NCBI GenBank assembly: GCA_020833085.1 | Contig: JAJHQY010000018.1 | Location: 1 to 8,828 of the forward strand | DNA length: 8,828 bases | Direction: 5' to 3' | From: Desulfurococcaceae archaeon | Lineage (GTDB): Archaea > Thermoproteota > Thermoprotei_A > Sulfolobales > Desulfurococcaceae | In this document: positions 1-5,749 of the stretch, in pieces | How the letters are laid out: each line of letters starts with the position of its first letter | Numbering within the stretch: position 1 is the stretch's first letter | Translations under genes and position numbers: made by a program | Notes under the pieces: generated by a model | Database searches by the model: none | The model's input: only the letters and a program-made list of their open reading frames with translations | What the model was told of the DNA's origin: nothing

Positions 1-474
1 CCCAGCGGAGTCCTCAAGAACTTCATTGACAGGCTCACTTCACTCGAGAACATGATATTCCACGGTGGGAGGAGTCTACTAGAGGGTAAAGTAGCGGGCT
101 TTATAGTAACGGGCGCGGACAGCGGAGTGTTCATGACGGTGGCGTACTTGATGTCGGTGATGAACAGCATGGGCGTAGTCATACCGCCCTGGAGCATGGC
201 TTACACTCACAGCTCAGACCCCTTAGAAGACGAGGGGGCTGTAAGAGACGCCTACAACGTCGGCTACTTGGTAGTCGAAGTAGTCAAGGCGCTCAGAGCC
301 TACGGTGTTCACATAGGGTACAAGCCGGACGTTGACGTTAGAGAGCTCGTGAAGAGCGTGAGGGAGTATTTGAGGAGTGTAGCGAGTGAGAGAGAAGCTA
401 GGAGTAAGTACTTAGAGTCTATTTTAGCCGAGGAGAGGAGTTATCAGTACACAGTCTCCTCTTCAACTCGGTGA
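1..474 (+). CDS. NAD(P)H-dependent FMN reductase-like flavoprotein, 5' end outside the window
   Basis: This is the last 157 codons of a gene whose start lies upstream. The reading frame is open from base 1 and begins PSGVLKNFIDRL, the family motif that follows the flavin-contacting loop in NADPH-dependent FMN reductases and iron-sulfur flavoproteins (flavodoxin-like fold). The next strand, GKVAGFIVTGADSG (window residues about 28-41), is the usual 'everyone's NADPH reductase' beta strand and glycine-rich turn, followed by a helix and a PPWSMAY stretch. Such proteins bind FMN and pass electrons from NAD(P)H to flavins, quinones or other acceptors; the exact substrate cannot be told. No cysteine cluster is visible in the part present. 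The last 56 bases are shared with the convergent minus-strand gene. The neighbour looks like an FAD synthetase, so a flavin link is possible but is inference. A first ATG inside the window at 52 is internal, because conserved sequence precedes it. Confidence 0.8.
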   Translation, partial: PSGVLKNFIDRLTSLENMIFHGGRSLLEGKVAGFIVTGADSGVFMTVAYLMSVMNSMGVVIPPWSMAYTHSSDPLEDEGAVRDAYNVGYLVVEVVKALRAYGVHIGYKPDVDVRELVKSVREYLRSVASEREARSKYLESILAEERSYQYTVSSSTR

Positions 475-1135
475 ACACACTAGTAGAGCTCCACGTGCCA
501 ACTCTCTCGGGGAATTTAACTACTCTAGTGTCTACGAGACCTCTTTTCTTCAACTCGTCCTCGAGTTTCTGCGGCTCAATCCACTGGTCTGGCCCCAGGA
601 GCACTATATTGGGCTTTACCTCCTCGAGTGGCTTGAAGAAGTCTGACACGTCTCCGAGAACAGCGCTACTTACGTACTTCACACTACTCACTAATTCGAG
701 GCGGTCTCTCTCACTCATAACGGGCTTTCTGCCTTTAAACTTCTCGAAGTTAACATCTCGCGAGACTACGACAAAGACCTCTCCTAGTTGCCACGCGTAT
801 TTTAGTAGGGCTATGTGACCGGGGTGTAGAAACTCGAAGCTGCCAGCTACTAGTACTCGAGGTCTCTTCGAGAGCTCGGTGAGCCCCCTCCACGAGCCTT
901 TAACCAGCCCCAGGTACCTCAACGCGTCTAGTAGCCCCTCTGCGTACGCTACGCACGAGAGGCTCGTAATGTAGTCTCCTTTCTCAAAGTAGTATTTAGC
1001 GTCGCTCAAATAGCTCTTCGCGAGGTTAAATACGTGTAGAGCCTCACGTGGAATACCCTTACTAGAGGCCTCCTCAATGAAGAGCTCCACGTTCCTGATA
1101 TAAGCGCTCACTCTCTCAGCTAGTGAAAGCTCCAA
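419..1135 (-). CDS. DUF357 domain fused to RibL-like cytidylyltransferase-family nucleotidyltransferase
   Basis: The 238-residue protein has two parts. Residues about 5-80 are helical and match the archaeal DUF357 pattern (SYLSDAKYYFEKGDY, then a YAEGLLDALRYLG stretch). Residues about 92-228 are a nucleotidyltransferase of the HxGH superfamily: HPGH at 104-107 in GSFEFLHPGHIALLKYA, RKPVMSERDR at 136-145, GPDQW at 181-185, and WSSTSV at 215-220 in place of the usual ISST motif. This class joins a nucleotide to a phosphorylated substrate; archaeal RibL (FAD synthetase, ATP + FMN) is the closest role I can suggest, but pantetheine-phosphate or glycerol-phosphate substrates are not excluded. The start is TTG, chosen because GGTG lies exactly seven bases upstream (1143-1146). 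A GTG at residue 9 is the alternative. The 3' end overlaps the convergent flavoprotein gene by 56 bases. The role of the DUF357 part is unknown. Confidence 0.82.
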   Translation of the reverse strand: MELSLAERVSAYIRNVELFIEEASSKGIPREALHVFNLAKSYLSDAKYYFEKGDYITSLSCVAYAEGLLDALRYLGLVKGSWRGLTELSKRPRVLVAGSFEFLHPGHIALLKYAWQLGEVFVVVSRDVNFEKFKGRKPVMSERDRLELVSSVKYVSSAVLGDVSDFFKPLEEVKPNIVLLGPDQWIEPQKLEDELKKRGLVDTRVVKFPERVGTWSSTSVFTELKRRLCTDNSSPRLK

Positions 1136-1141
1136 GCGCGC

Positions 1142-1146
1142 ACACC
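1142..1146 (-). promoter_or_regulatory. Ribosome binding site of the DUF357/nucleotidyltransferase gene
   Basis: Read on the minus strand this is GGTGT, followed by six bases (GCGCGC) and the TTG start at 1135. GGTG is complementary to the conserved archaeal 16S rRNA 3' tail. The same GGTG-plus-seven spacing recurs upstream of other genes in this window, which supports the TTG start over a downstream GTG. Confidence 0.55.
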
Positions 1147-1172
1147 ACTACTTAATGCACGACTAAGACGCC

Positions 1173-1178
1173 TATTAA
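1173..1178 (-). promoter_or_regulatory. Possible TATA box for the DUF357/nucleotidyltransferase gene
   Basis: The minus strand reads TTAATA within GGTTAATAGG. If transcription starts about 26 bases downstream, near 1150, the transcript would begin just ahead of the GGTG ribosome binding site. The match is short and an ATTAAG stretch closer to the gene (1151-1156) is an alternative, so this is a weak call. Confidence 0.3.
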
Positions 1179-1207
1179 CCGGAGGGCGCTACTGGCTCTA
1201 GTAACTC

Positions 1208-1215
1208 TTTTAATA
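1208..1215 (+). promoter_or_regulatory. Probable TATA box for the small-ORF / radical SAM operon
   Basis: TTTTAATA sits in an AT-rich island in otherwise GC-balanced DNA, 40-50 bases upstream of the first gene. A start site about 26 bases downstream, near 1238, would leave a leader that includes the GAGGTG ribosome binding site at 1246-1251. The spacing fits archaeal promoters; no experimental support exists here. Confidence 0.45.
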
Positions 1216-1245
1216 CCCCCGATCACTGTATCTATAGACACTAAC

Positions 1246-1251
1246 GAGGTG
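1246..1251 (+). promoter_or_regulatory. Ribosome binding site that decides the small-ORF start
   Basis: GAGGTG is followed by six bases and a TTG at 1258. The GTG contained in this motif (1249-1251) is itself a possible start, but it has no ribosome binding site of its own, so the TTG is preferred. Confidence 0.45.
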
Positions 1252-1257
1252 CGAGAG

Positions 1258-1614
1258 TTGGGAATAGGGAGTACTTCTAGGCAGTACAGGAGGCCCTCAG
1301 CTACAGTTCTAGTCTACGGCGAGGTCACGCCGGGTGTAATTGACAAGTTGAGAGAGCTCTTAAGGCTTCACGGTCCGCGTGGTTTAAGGATTATTCTCGC
1401 CTCGCACAGCTCTCCCAGAGCTCTCGAGTCTCTGAGAGACTTCCTCCACGAGAACTACACGTTTACACTCGAAGTTTACACTTCTAGTAGTAGTCTCGCG
1501 GAGAAATTGGAGAAGCAGCTTGTATCGAGTGAAGTAGTCGCTGTACTAGTGTCTAGTAGTGAGCTTATAAACCAAGTACCCCGCTCACTAGTGAGTAAAC
1601 TCGTGGTGGTTTAG
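1258..1614 (+). CDS. Small alpha/beta protein of unknown function, co-transcribed with radical SAM gene
   Basis: I do not recognise this protein. From the TTG start it has 118 residues (121 if the GTG at 1249 is used). After a short basic lead (SRQYRRPS) it shows a regular strand-helix alternation: SATVLVYGEV strand, a helix with KLRELLRLHG, LRIILASHS strand, a helix SPRALESLRDFLHEN, FTLEVYTS strand, a helix, VVAVLVSSS strand, a helix and a final LVVV strand. That is the layout of a small flavodoxin-like or receiver-like domain, but I see no catalytic or metal-binding signature and no cysteine. It is rich in serine. The stop codon is one base from the radical SAM start, so the two are almost certainly one transcript, which is the best reason to think it is a real gene. 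It may be a partner of that enzyme; this is inference. Confidence 0.68.
   Translation: MGIGSTSRQYRRPSATVLVYGEVTPGVIDKLRELLRLHGPRGLRIILASHSSPRALESLRDFLHENYTFTLEVYTSSSSLAEKLEKQLVSSEVVAVLVSSSELINQVPRSLVSKLVVV
1605..1609 (+). promoter_or_regulatory. Ribosome binding site of the radical SAM gene
   Basis: GGTGG lies inside the last codons of the preceding small gene, with seven bases between GGTG and the GTG start at 1616. It supports that start and suggests coupled translation of the two genes. Confidence 0.5.
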
Positions 1615-1615
1615 T

Positions 1616-3130
1616 GTGAAGTTCGAGGTGGTGATAACATCAGATAGAACCATGATGAGTAACCACCGCGGTAAGGAGTTCCTGGGCTTCATGGCGACTG
1701 GGCCGCCAATAGGAATGCCCGAGAAGCTGTGGCTCTACATCTGCGCCCCGAAGTTAAAAGTAGATGAGTTAGGGAGGCCCGTAGAAGCCCCCTATGGGCT
1801 GAGAAAAATAGAGGCGGCTCTTCAGGAAGCTGGTTTTAACGCGGCAATAATAGACCCTGATCACCTGCACAAGCACCTAGACGCGATGAGAGTTCTCCTA
1901 ATTGGACATCATGACTTCTTCGCGTACGGGCCACCTAGTAGTGAGTGGTGGAGCATAACTGGAATAGAGCCCGTCAATAGGAGGAGCTTTTTCAGGCTCA
2001 TGAACAGCCCGGTCGTGAGAGAGGCTAAGCGTAGAGGCGTAAAGATAATTGTAGGGGGTCCCGCGGCGTGGCAGTGGCTCTACGAGCTGGAGCTGGCTGA
2101 AAAGTGGGGTGTAGACACAATTGTAGACGGCGAGGGCGAGAAAGTAGTAGTGGAGCTCGTCGAGAAGGCTCTGAGAGGCGAGGAGTTGCCGCGCTACGTC
2201 TACGTGGGAGTAGACAACGTGCCCAGCGTGAACGAGATACCGGTAATTAGAGGCGCTAGCGTTAACGGCCTCGTAGAGATCATGAGGGGGTGTCCTCGTG
2301 GCTGTAAATTCTGTAGCGTCACGCTGAGACCGCTCAGATTTATACCGCTAGAGAAGATCCTCGCAGAAGTAGAGGTGAATGTGAGGGCTGGAGTGAAGAG
2401 CGTTATACTGCACAGCGAGGACGTGCTACTCTACTACGCTGACGGAGTAAAGCCCAGGCCTGAGCCTGTGCTGAGACTTCATGAAGAGGTCGTTAAGAGA
2501 ATTGGAGAGAGGAGAAGCCTCGCGTGGGCTCACGTGAGCCTCGCCGCGGTGAAGTACGCCGAGGAGAACTACAAGCTGATCTCTAAGCTCACGCGCGAGT
2601 TGATTTTAAACGACTACAGGAGAATACTTGGTGTAGAAGTTGGTATTGAGACGGGGAGTCCGCGCTTAGCGAGAGACATAATGGTGGGTAAGTCTAAGCC
2701 GTACCCGGTTGAAATGTGGCCTCAAATAGTAGAAGACGCGTTTAAAATTATGCACGAGAACATGATTGTCCCAGCCGCTACAGTAATACTGGGTACGCCC
2801 GGAGAGACTAGCGACGACGTTGTAAAGACAATTGAGCTAGTAGAGAGGCTCAGGCCCTACAGGAGTATTATTGTGCCCATGTTCTTCGTGCCTATGGGGG
2901 CGCTGAAGAGAAATAAGTGGTTTCTCCGAGACCAATTAAAACCCGAGCACATCGAGGCGCTCAGAGTAATGTTTGACCACACTATCTACTGGGCAGAGGA
3001 CATAATGAAGCTGTACATGCACTCGCCAGTATACCTCCCCGTTAAGCTCCTGCTCAAGTACTTCATGGCGTACGTTAAGTGGAGAGTGAAGCAGATTACG
3101 AGTAGGCTAGAGGAAATAGTTAAAAGGTAA
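1616..3130 (+). CDS. Radical SAM protein with N-terminal cobalamin-binding-like domain
   Basis: The 504-residue protein begins with a conserved-looking segment (SDRTMMSNHRGKEF, residues 9-22). A Rossmann-like domain follows (about 55-190) resembling the B12-binding domain of this superfamily: GLRKIEAALQEAGFNAAIID, then IIVGGPAAW at 144-152 and DGEGE at 171-175. The cobalamin-ligating DxHxxG motif is not visible where it would be expected, so true B12 binding is uncertain. The radical SAM core starts with GCPRGCKFC, giving the CX3CX2C cluster ligands C226, C230 and C233, and continues with VEVGIETGSPRLA (340-352) and ATVILGTPGET (388-398). It therefore should bind one [4Fe-4S] cluster and cleave S-adenosylmethionine. 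The only other cysteine is C43, so no auxiliary cluster of the tetraether synthase kind is expected. The substrate is unknown; methylthiolation, methylation or lipid modification are all possible. The last 60 or so residues are helical and basic. It forms an operon with the small gene one base upstream. Confidence 0.85.
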   Translation: MKFEVVITSDRTMMSNHRGKEFLGFMATGPPIGMPEKLWLYICAPKLKVDELGRPVEAPYGLRKIEAALQEAGFNAAIIDPDHLHKHLDAMRVLLIGHHDFFAYGPPSSEWWSITGIEPVNRRSFFRLMNSPVVREAKRRGVKIIVGGPAAWQWLYELELAEKWGVDTIVDGEGEKVVVELVEKALRGEELPRYVYVGVDNVPSVNEIPVIRGASVNGLVEIMRGCPRGCKFCSVTLRPLRFIPLEKILAEVEVNVRAGVKSVILHSEDVLLYYADGVKPRPEPVLRLHEEVVKRIGERRSLAWAHVSLAAVKYAEENYKLISKLTRELILNDYRRILGVEVGIETGSPRLARDIMVGKSKPYPVEMWPQIVEDAFKIMHENMIVPAATVILGTPGETSDDVVKTIELVERLRPYRSIIVPMFFVPMGALKRNKWFLRDQLKPEHIEALRVMFDHTIYWAEDIMKLYMHSPVYLPVKLLLKYFMAYVKWRVKQITSRLEEIVKR

Positions 3131-3141
3131 CTACTATCTCG

Positions 3142-3149
3142 TATTTTAC
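3142..3149 (+). promoter_or_regulatory. Possible TATA-like element ahead of metG
   Basis: TATTTTAC is the only AT-rich run in the 42 bases between the radical SAM stop and the MetRS start. It lies about 26 bases before the first GTG, which would fit a nearly leaderless transcript, in line with the lack of a GGTG motif there. The gene could equally be read through from the upstream operon. Confidence 0.3.
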
Positions 3150-3172
3150 GTAGCAATCTAGAAGCGGCGTGA

Positions 3173-4708
3173 GTGATAAGAGTGGAGGTATTTTACATTA
3201 CGACACCCATATACTACCCCAACGCCCCGCCTCACGTGGGCCACGCCTACACAACGCTGTTTGCAGACGTCTTGGCGAGGTTTAAGAGGCTGACCGGCGC
3301 TAAAGTCTTCTACTTAACTGGCAACGACGAGCACGGCTTGAAAATACAGAGAGCAGCCGAGTCTCAGAACAAGCACCCCAAAGTATTCGTAGATGAAATG
3401 GCAGAAGTCTTTAAGAAGTACTGGAAGAGCCTAGACGTATCTTACGACTACTTCATAAGGACAACAGACGAGCTCCACGAGAAGACCGTGAAAGAGGCTT
3501 TTACATACATATACAAGAAGGGCTACATATACAAGGCCAAGTACAGTGGGCTCTACTGCGTCGAGTGCGAGAAGTACTACTCTCCAGGCGAGTACGTAGT
3601 AGTCGAGGATAAGCCCTACTGCCCACTCCACAACAAGCCGCTCGAGTACATGGAGGAGGAGACCTACTACTTTAAGCTAAGTGAGTTTAAAGACTACTTA
3701 CTAGACGTTCTCGAGAACAGGGATATAGTGTACCCGAGGCACTACGCGCAGGAGGTTATCTCTAAGTTGAAGAGCGAGGAGCTCAGAGACATCTCCGTGG
3801 CTAGGCCCGTTGAGAGAGTGTGGTGGGGCATTCCTGTGCCTTTCGACGAGAAGTACGTGATATACGTGTGGTTTGACGCTCTACTGAACTATATTAGTGC
3901 GATACACTACCTCGACAACAAGGACGTGTTCATGGAGTACTGGAGCGCGGCACACCACGTTATTGGAAAGGACATACTGTGGTTTCACACAGTAGTCTGG
4001 TTCTCTATTCTCAGAGCACTGGACCTCGAGCCCCCCAGAAAGCTGATAGTTCACGCGTTCTTGACTTCTAGAGGCGCTAAAATGAGTAAGAGTGTCGGCA
4101 ACGTTGTCAGCATAGACGAGATGCTCCAGAGATACGGTGTTGACGGCTCGAGATACCTGCTCACTAGGATTTTCAACATGGACAAGGACAGTGAGTTTAG
4201 CTTCGAGCTACTAGATAGCGTGTACACTAGTGAGCTGGTAGACACTTACGGCAACCTAGTGAGGAGAGTAGGCGTACTGGCCCAGAAGAAGTGCGGCGGG
4301 AAGATCTACAGGAGGAGTATTGAGAGTAAACTCGCAGATGAAGTGCCAGTAAAGATTGGGGAGTATTTAGACGCCATGAAGAGCTATGAAGTTTCGAGAG
4401 CGGCGCAAATAGCAATAGACTTGGCGAGAACGGGGAACCAGTACTTAAACGAGACGAAGCCGTGGGAGAAGAGTGATCCGAGTAGAGAGCTCTACAACGC
4501 CCTCGAGCTCATAAGAGTAGCGACAATACTACTAGCACCTATAACTACGAGAGCGTCGCGCGTCGTATCAGATAGATTTGGCTTTACTATCGAAAACCCA
4601 TTAAAACTGAGATTAGAGTCTATTGAGAGGTACAATGTCGCAGAAGCCCCGATACTCTTTAGAAAACTCAAGACTACTACTCAGCAACCCACACAGCCCT
4701 CTCAGTGA
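3173..4708 (+). CDS. metG: Methionyl-tRNA synthetase, bacterial (Thermus-like) type, without C-terminal tRNA-binding domain
   Basis: This class I enzyme charges tRNA-Met with methionine in the cytoplasm. The 511-residue protein starts with the catalytic fold: FYITTPIYYPNAPPHVGHAY carries the HIGH-type motif HVGH (21-24), and AKMSKSVGN carries KMSKS (303-307). The zinc knuckle is of the single CxxC...CxxH kind (C129, C132, C150, H153; GLYCVEC and YCPLH), as in Thermus thermophilus, not the double-cluster archaeal form that usually opens with a TSAWPYVN-like strand. EEETYYFKLSEF and the WFDALLNYISA segment also follow the bacterial pattern. The anticodon-binding helical domain ends near 490, then a Thr/Gln/Pro tail; there is no EMAPII/Trbp111 domain. 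The first GTG (3173) has no ribosome site; a second GTG at 3182 follows AGTGA with five bases between and would give MEVFYITTPIYY, which fits the family well. Confidence 0.95.
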   Translation: MIRVEVFYITTPIYYPNAPPHVGHAYTTLFADVLARFKRLTGAKVFYLTGNDEHGLKIQRAAESQNKHPKVFVDEMAEVFKKYWKSLDVSYDYFIRTTDELHEKTVKEAFTYIYKKGYIYKAKYSGLYCVECEKYYSPGEYVVVEDKPYCPLHNKPLEYMEEETYYFKLSEFKDYLLDVLENRDIVYPRHYAQEVISKLKSEELRDISVARPVERVWWGIPVPFDEKYVIYVWFDALLNYISAIHYLDNKDVFMEYWSAAHHVIGKDILWFHTVVWFSILRALDLEPPRKLIVHAFLTSRGAKMSKSVGNVVSIDEMLQRYGVDGSRYLLTRIFNMDKDSEFSFELLDSVYTSELVDTYGNLVRRVGVLAQKKCGGKIYRRSIESKLADEVPVKIGEYLDAMKSYEVSRAAQIAIDLARTGNQYLNETKPWEKSDPSRELYNALELIRVATILLAPITTRASRVVSDRFGFTIENPLKLRLESIERYNVAEAPILFRKLKTTTQQPTQPSQ

Positions 4709-4733
4709 GGTCACTTCTAGCTCTACTACTCAG

Positions 4734-4738
4734 GGTGA
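4734..4738 (+). promoter_or_regulatory. Ribosome binding site pointing to an ATT start for the ROK kinase
   Basis: GGTGA is followed by six bases (GAGGGA) and ATT at 4745. The same motif with the same spacing precedes the GTG of the asparaginase gene at 7235. A stop codon (TGA at 4736-4738) lies in the kinase frame within this motif, so translation cannot begin further upstream. Confidence 0.6.
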
Positions 4739-4744
4739 GAGGGA

Positions 4745-5749
4745 ATTGAGTACTACATAGCAGTAGACGTGGGGGCTACAAAGACGCGCGTAGCTCTCTG
4801 CACTAAGAGCGAGATTGTAGATAGAGAAGTGCGCAGTACTCCTCAGAGTGGAGGAGAACTCGCAGTAGCAGAGCTAATAGCCAGAATTGTGACTGAGAAG
4901 TGGAGTGATAAACTAGGCGATGTAGTGGCTGTGGGTGTCGCCACGATAGGCCCACTCGACATTAAGAGAGGGCGTGTAGTAAACACGCCTAATCTCCCAC
5001 TCAGAAACTTCGAGCTCTTAAAGCCGCTGGTCAGGTTCTTCGGAAAGCCCGTTCTAGTAGCTAATGACGCTGTTGCGGCTGCGTGGGGTGAGGCGCACTA
5101 CGGTGACGGGAGGGGCTATAGCAACGTGGTGTACGTGACACTCAGTACTGGTGTGGGCTGCGGAGTAATAGTTAATGGTAATCTACTCATAGGTAAAATG
5201 GGTAATGCTCACGAAGCCGGCCACATAGTCGTGGACTTTGACAGCGACTTAGAGTGTGGGTGCGGGGGTCGCGGCCACTGGGAGGCCTACGCGGGCGGGG
5301 CCAACCTACCCAGAGTAGCTAGGCGCCTCGCAGAGAAACACCGCGTAGACTCCGAGCTCTCTAGACTAGTACTTAGCGGTGCGAGTATTGAAGCCAAGGA
5401 CGTTTTTGAGTACTACAGGAGAGGCGATTCACTGGCGAGACTAGTCGTAGACCTCTACATTAAAGCCACGGCAGCCGGGCTCGCCTCAGTTATTAACGCG
5501 TACGACCCGGAAGTAGTGATTATTGGTGGGAGCGTCTTCCTCAACAATGTAGATGTACTACTAGACCCACTCGTCTCCCTAGTAAAGGCAAATGTAGTCA
5601 CAGAAATGCCTGTAATTAAGCCTACTAGACTAGGCGACAATGTGGGCTTGTACGGCGCGCTGGCATTAGTAGTTGACCCGCCGCGGGCCCTCCTCGAAGC
5701 TCAGAGAGACGTTATAGTGAGTACTCTGGGGAGGCCCATTACACTCTAA
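4745..5749 (+). CDS. ROK-family ATP-dependent sugar kinase (glucokinase/hexokinase-like), probable ATT start
   Basis: From ATT the protein has 334 residues. The N-terminus EYYIAVDVGATKTRVALC contains the phosphate-binding DxGxTx motif (D8, G10, T12) of the ASKHA fold. TPNLPL (82-87) is the sugar-side loop, and VANDAVAAAWGE (105-116) includes the catalytic aspartate D108. STGVGCGVIVNG (134-145) is the second phosphate motif. EAGHIVVD (157-164) and LECGCGGRGHWEA (169-181) form the sugar and zinc region, with H160, C171 and C173; the position of the third ROK cysteine is H178. PEVVIIGGSVF near 260-270 is the adenosine motif. Archaeal members phosphorylate glucose and often other hexoses, feeding glycolysis. 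The first ordinary start, GTG at 4769, would remove D8 and strand 1 and so is unlikely. The gene follows metG by 36 bases and its end overlaps the convergent membrane-protein gene by 11 bases. Confidence 0.88.
   Translation: MEYYIAVDVGATKTRVALCTKSEIVDREVRSTPQSGGELAVAELIARIVTEKWSDKLGDVVAVGVATIGPLDIKRGRVVNTPNLPLRNFELLKPLVRFFGKPVLVANDAVAAAWGEAHYGDGRGYSNVVYVTLSTGVGCGVIVNGNLLIGKMGNAHEAGHIVVDFDSDLECGCGGRGHWEAYAGGANLPRVARRLAEKHRVDSELSRLVLSGASIEAKDVFEYYRRGDSLARLVVDLYIKATAAGLASVINAYDPEVVIIGGSVFLNNVDVLLDPLVSLVKANVVTEMPVIKPTRLGDNVGLYGALALVVDPPRALLEAQRDVIVSTLGRPITL

Noticed and set aside
471..818. Plus-strand open frame of 115 codons opposite the DUF357/nucleotidyltransferase gene
   Set aside because: It is a low-complexity Ser/Thr/Leu translation antisense to a gene with clear motifs and shows no domain signature of its own.
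1136..1248. tRNA or other small RNA in the divergent intergenic region
   Set aside because: No cloverleaf, T-loop sequence or strong stem was found; the region is explained by two divergent promoters.
1481..1615. Repeated AGTAGT/CTAGTAGT runs as a direct-repeat or CRISPR-like array
   Set aside because: The runs have no regular spacing or constant repeat unit and fit serine-rich coding with AGT preference.
1616..3130. Radical SAM protein as a tetraether lipid synthase (Tes)
   Set aside because: The size is similar, but Tes carries several extra metal clusters, while this protein has only one cysteine (C43) beyond the three of the radical SAM cluster.
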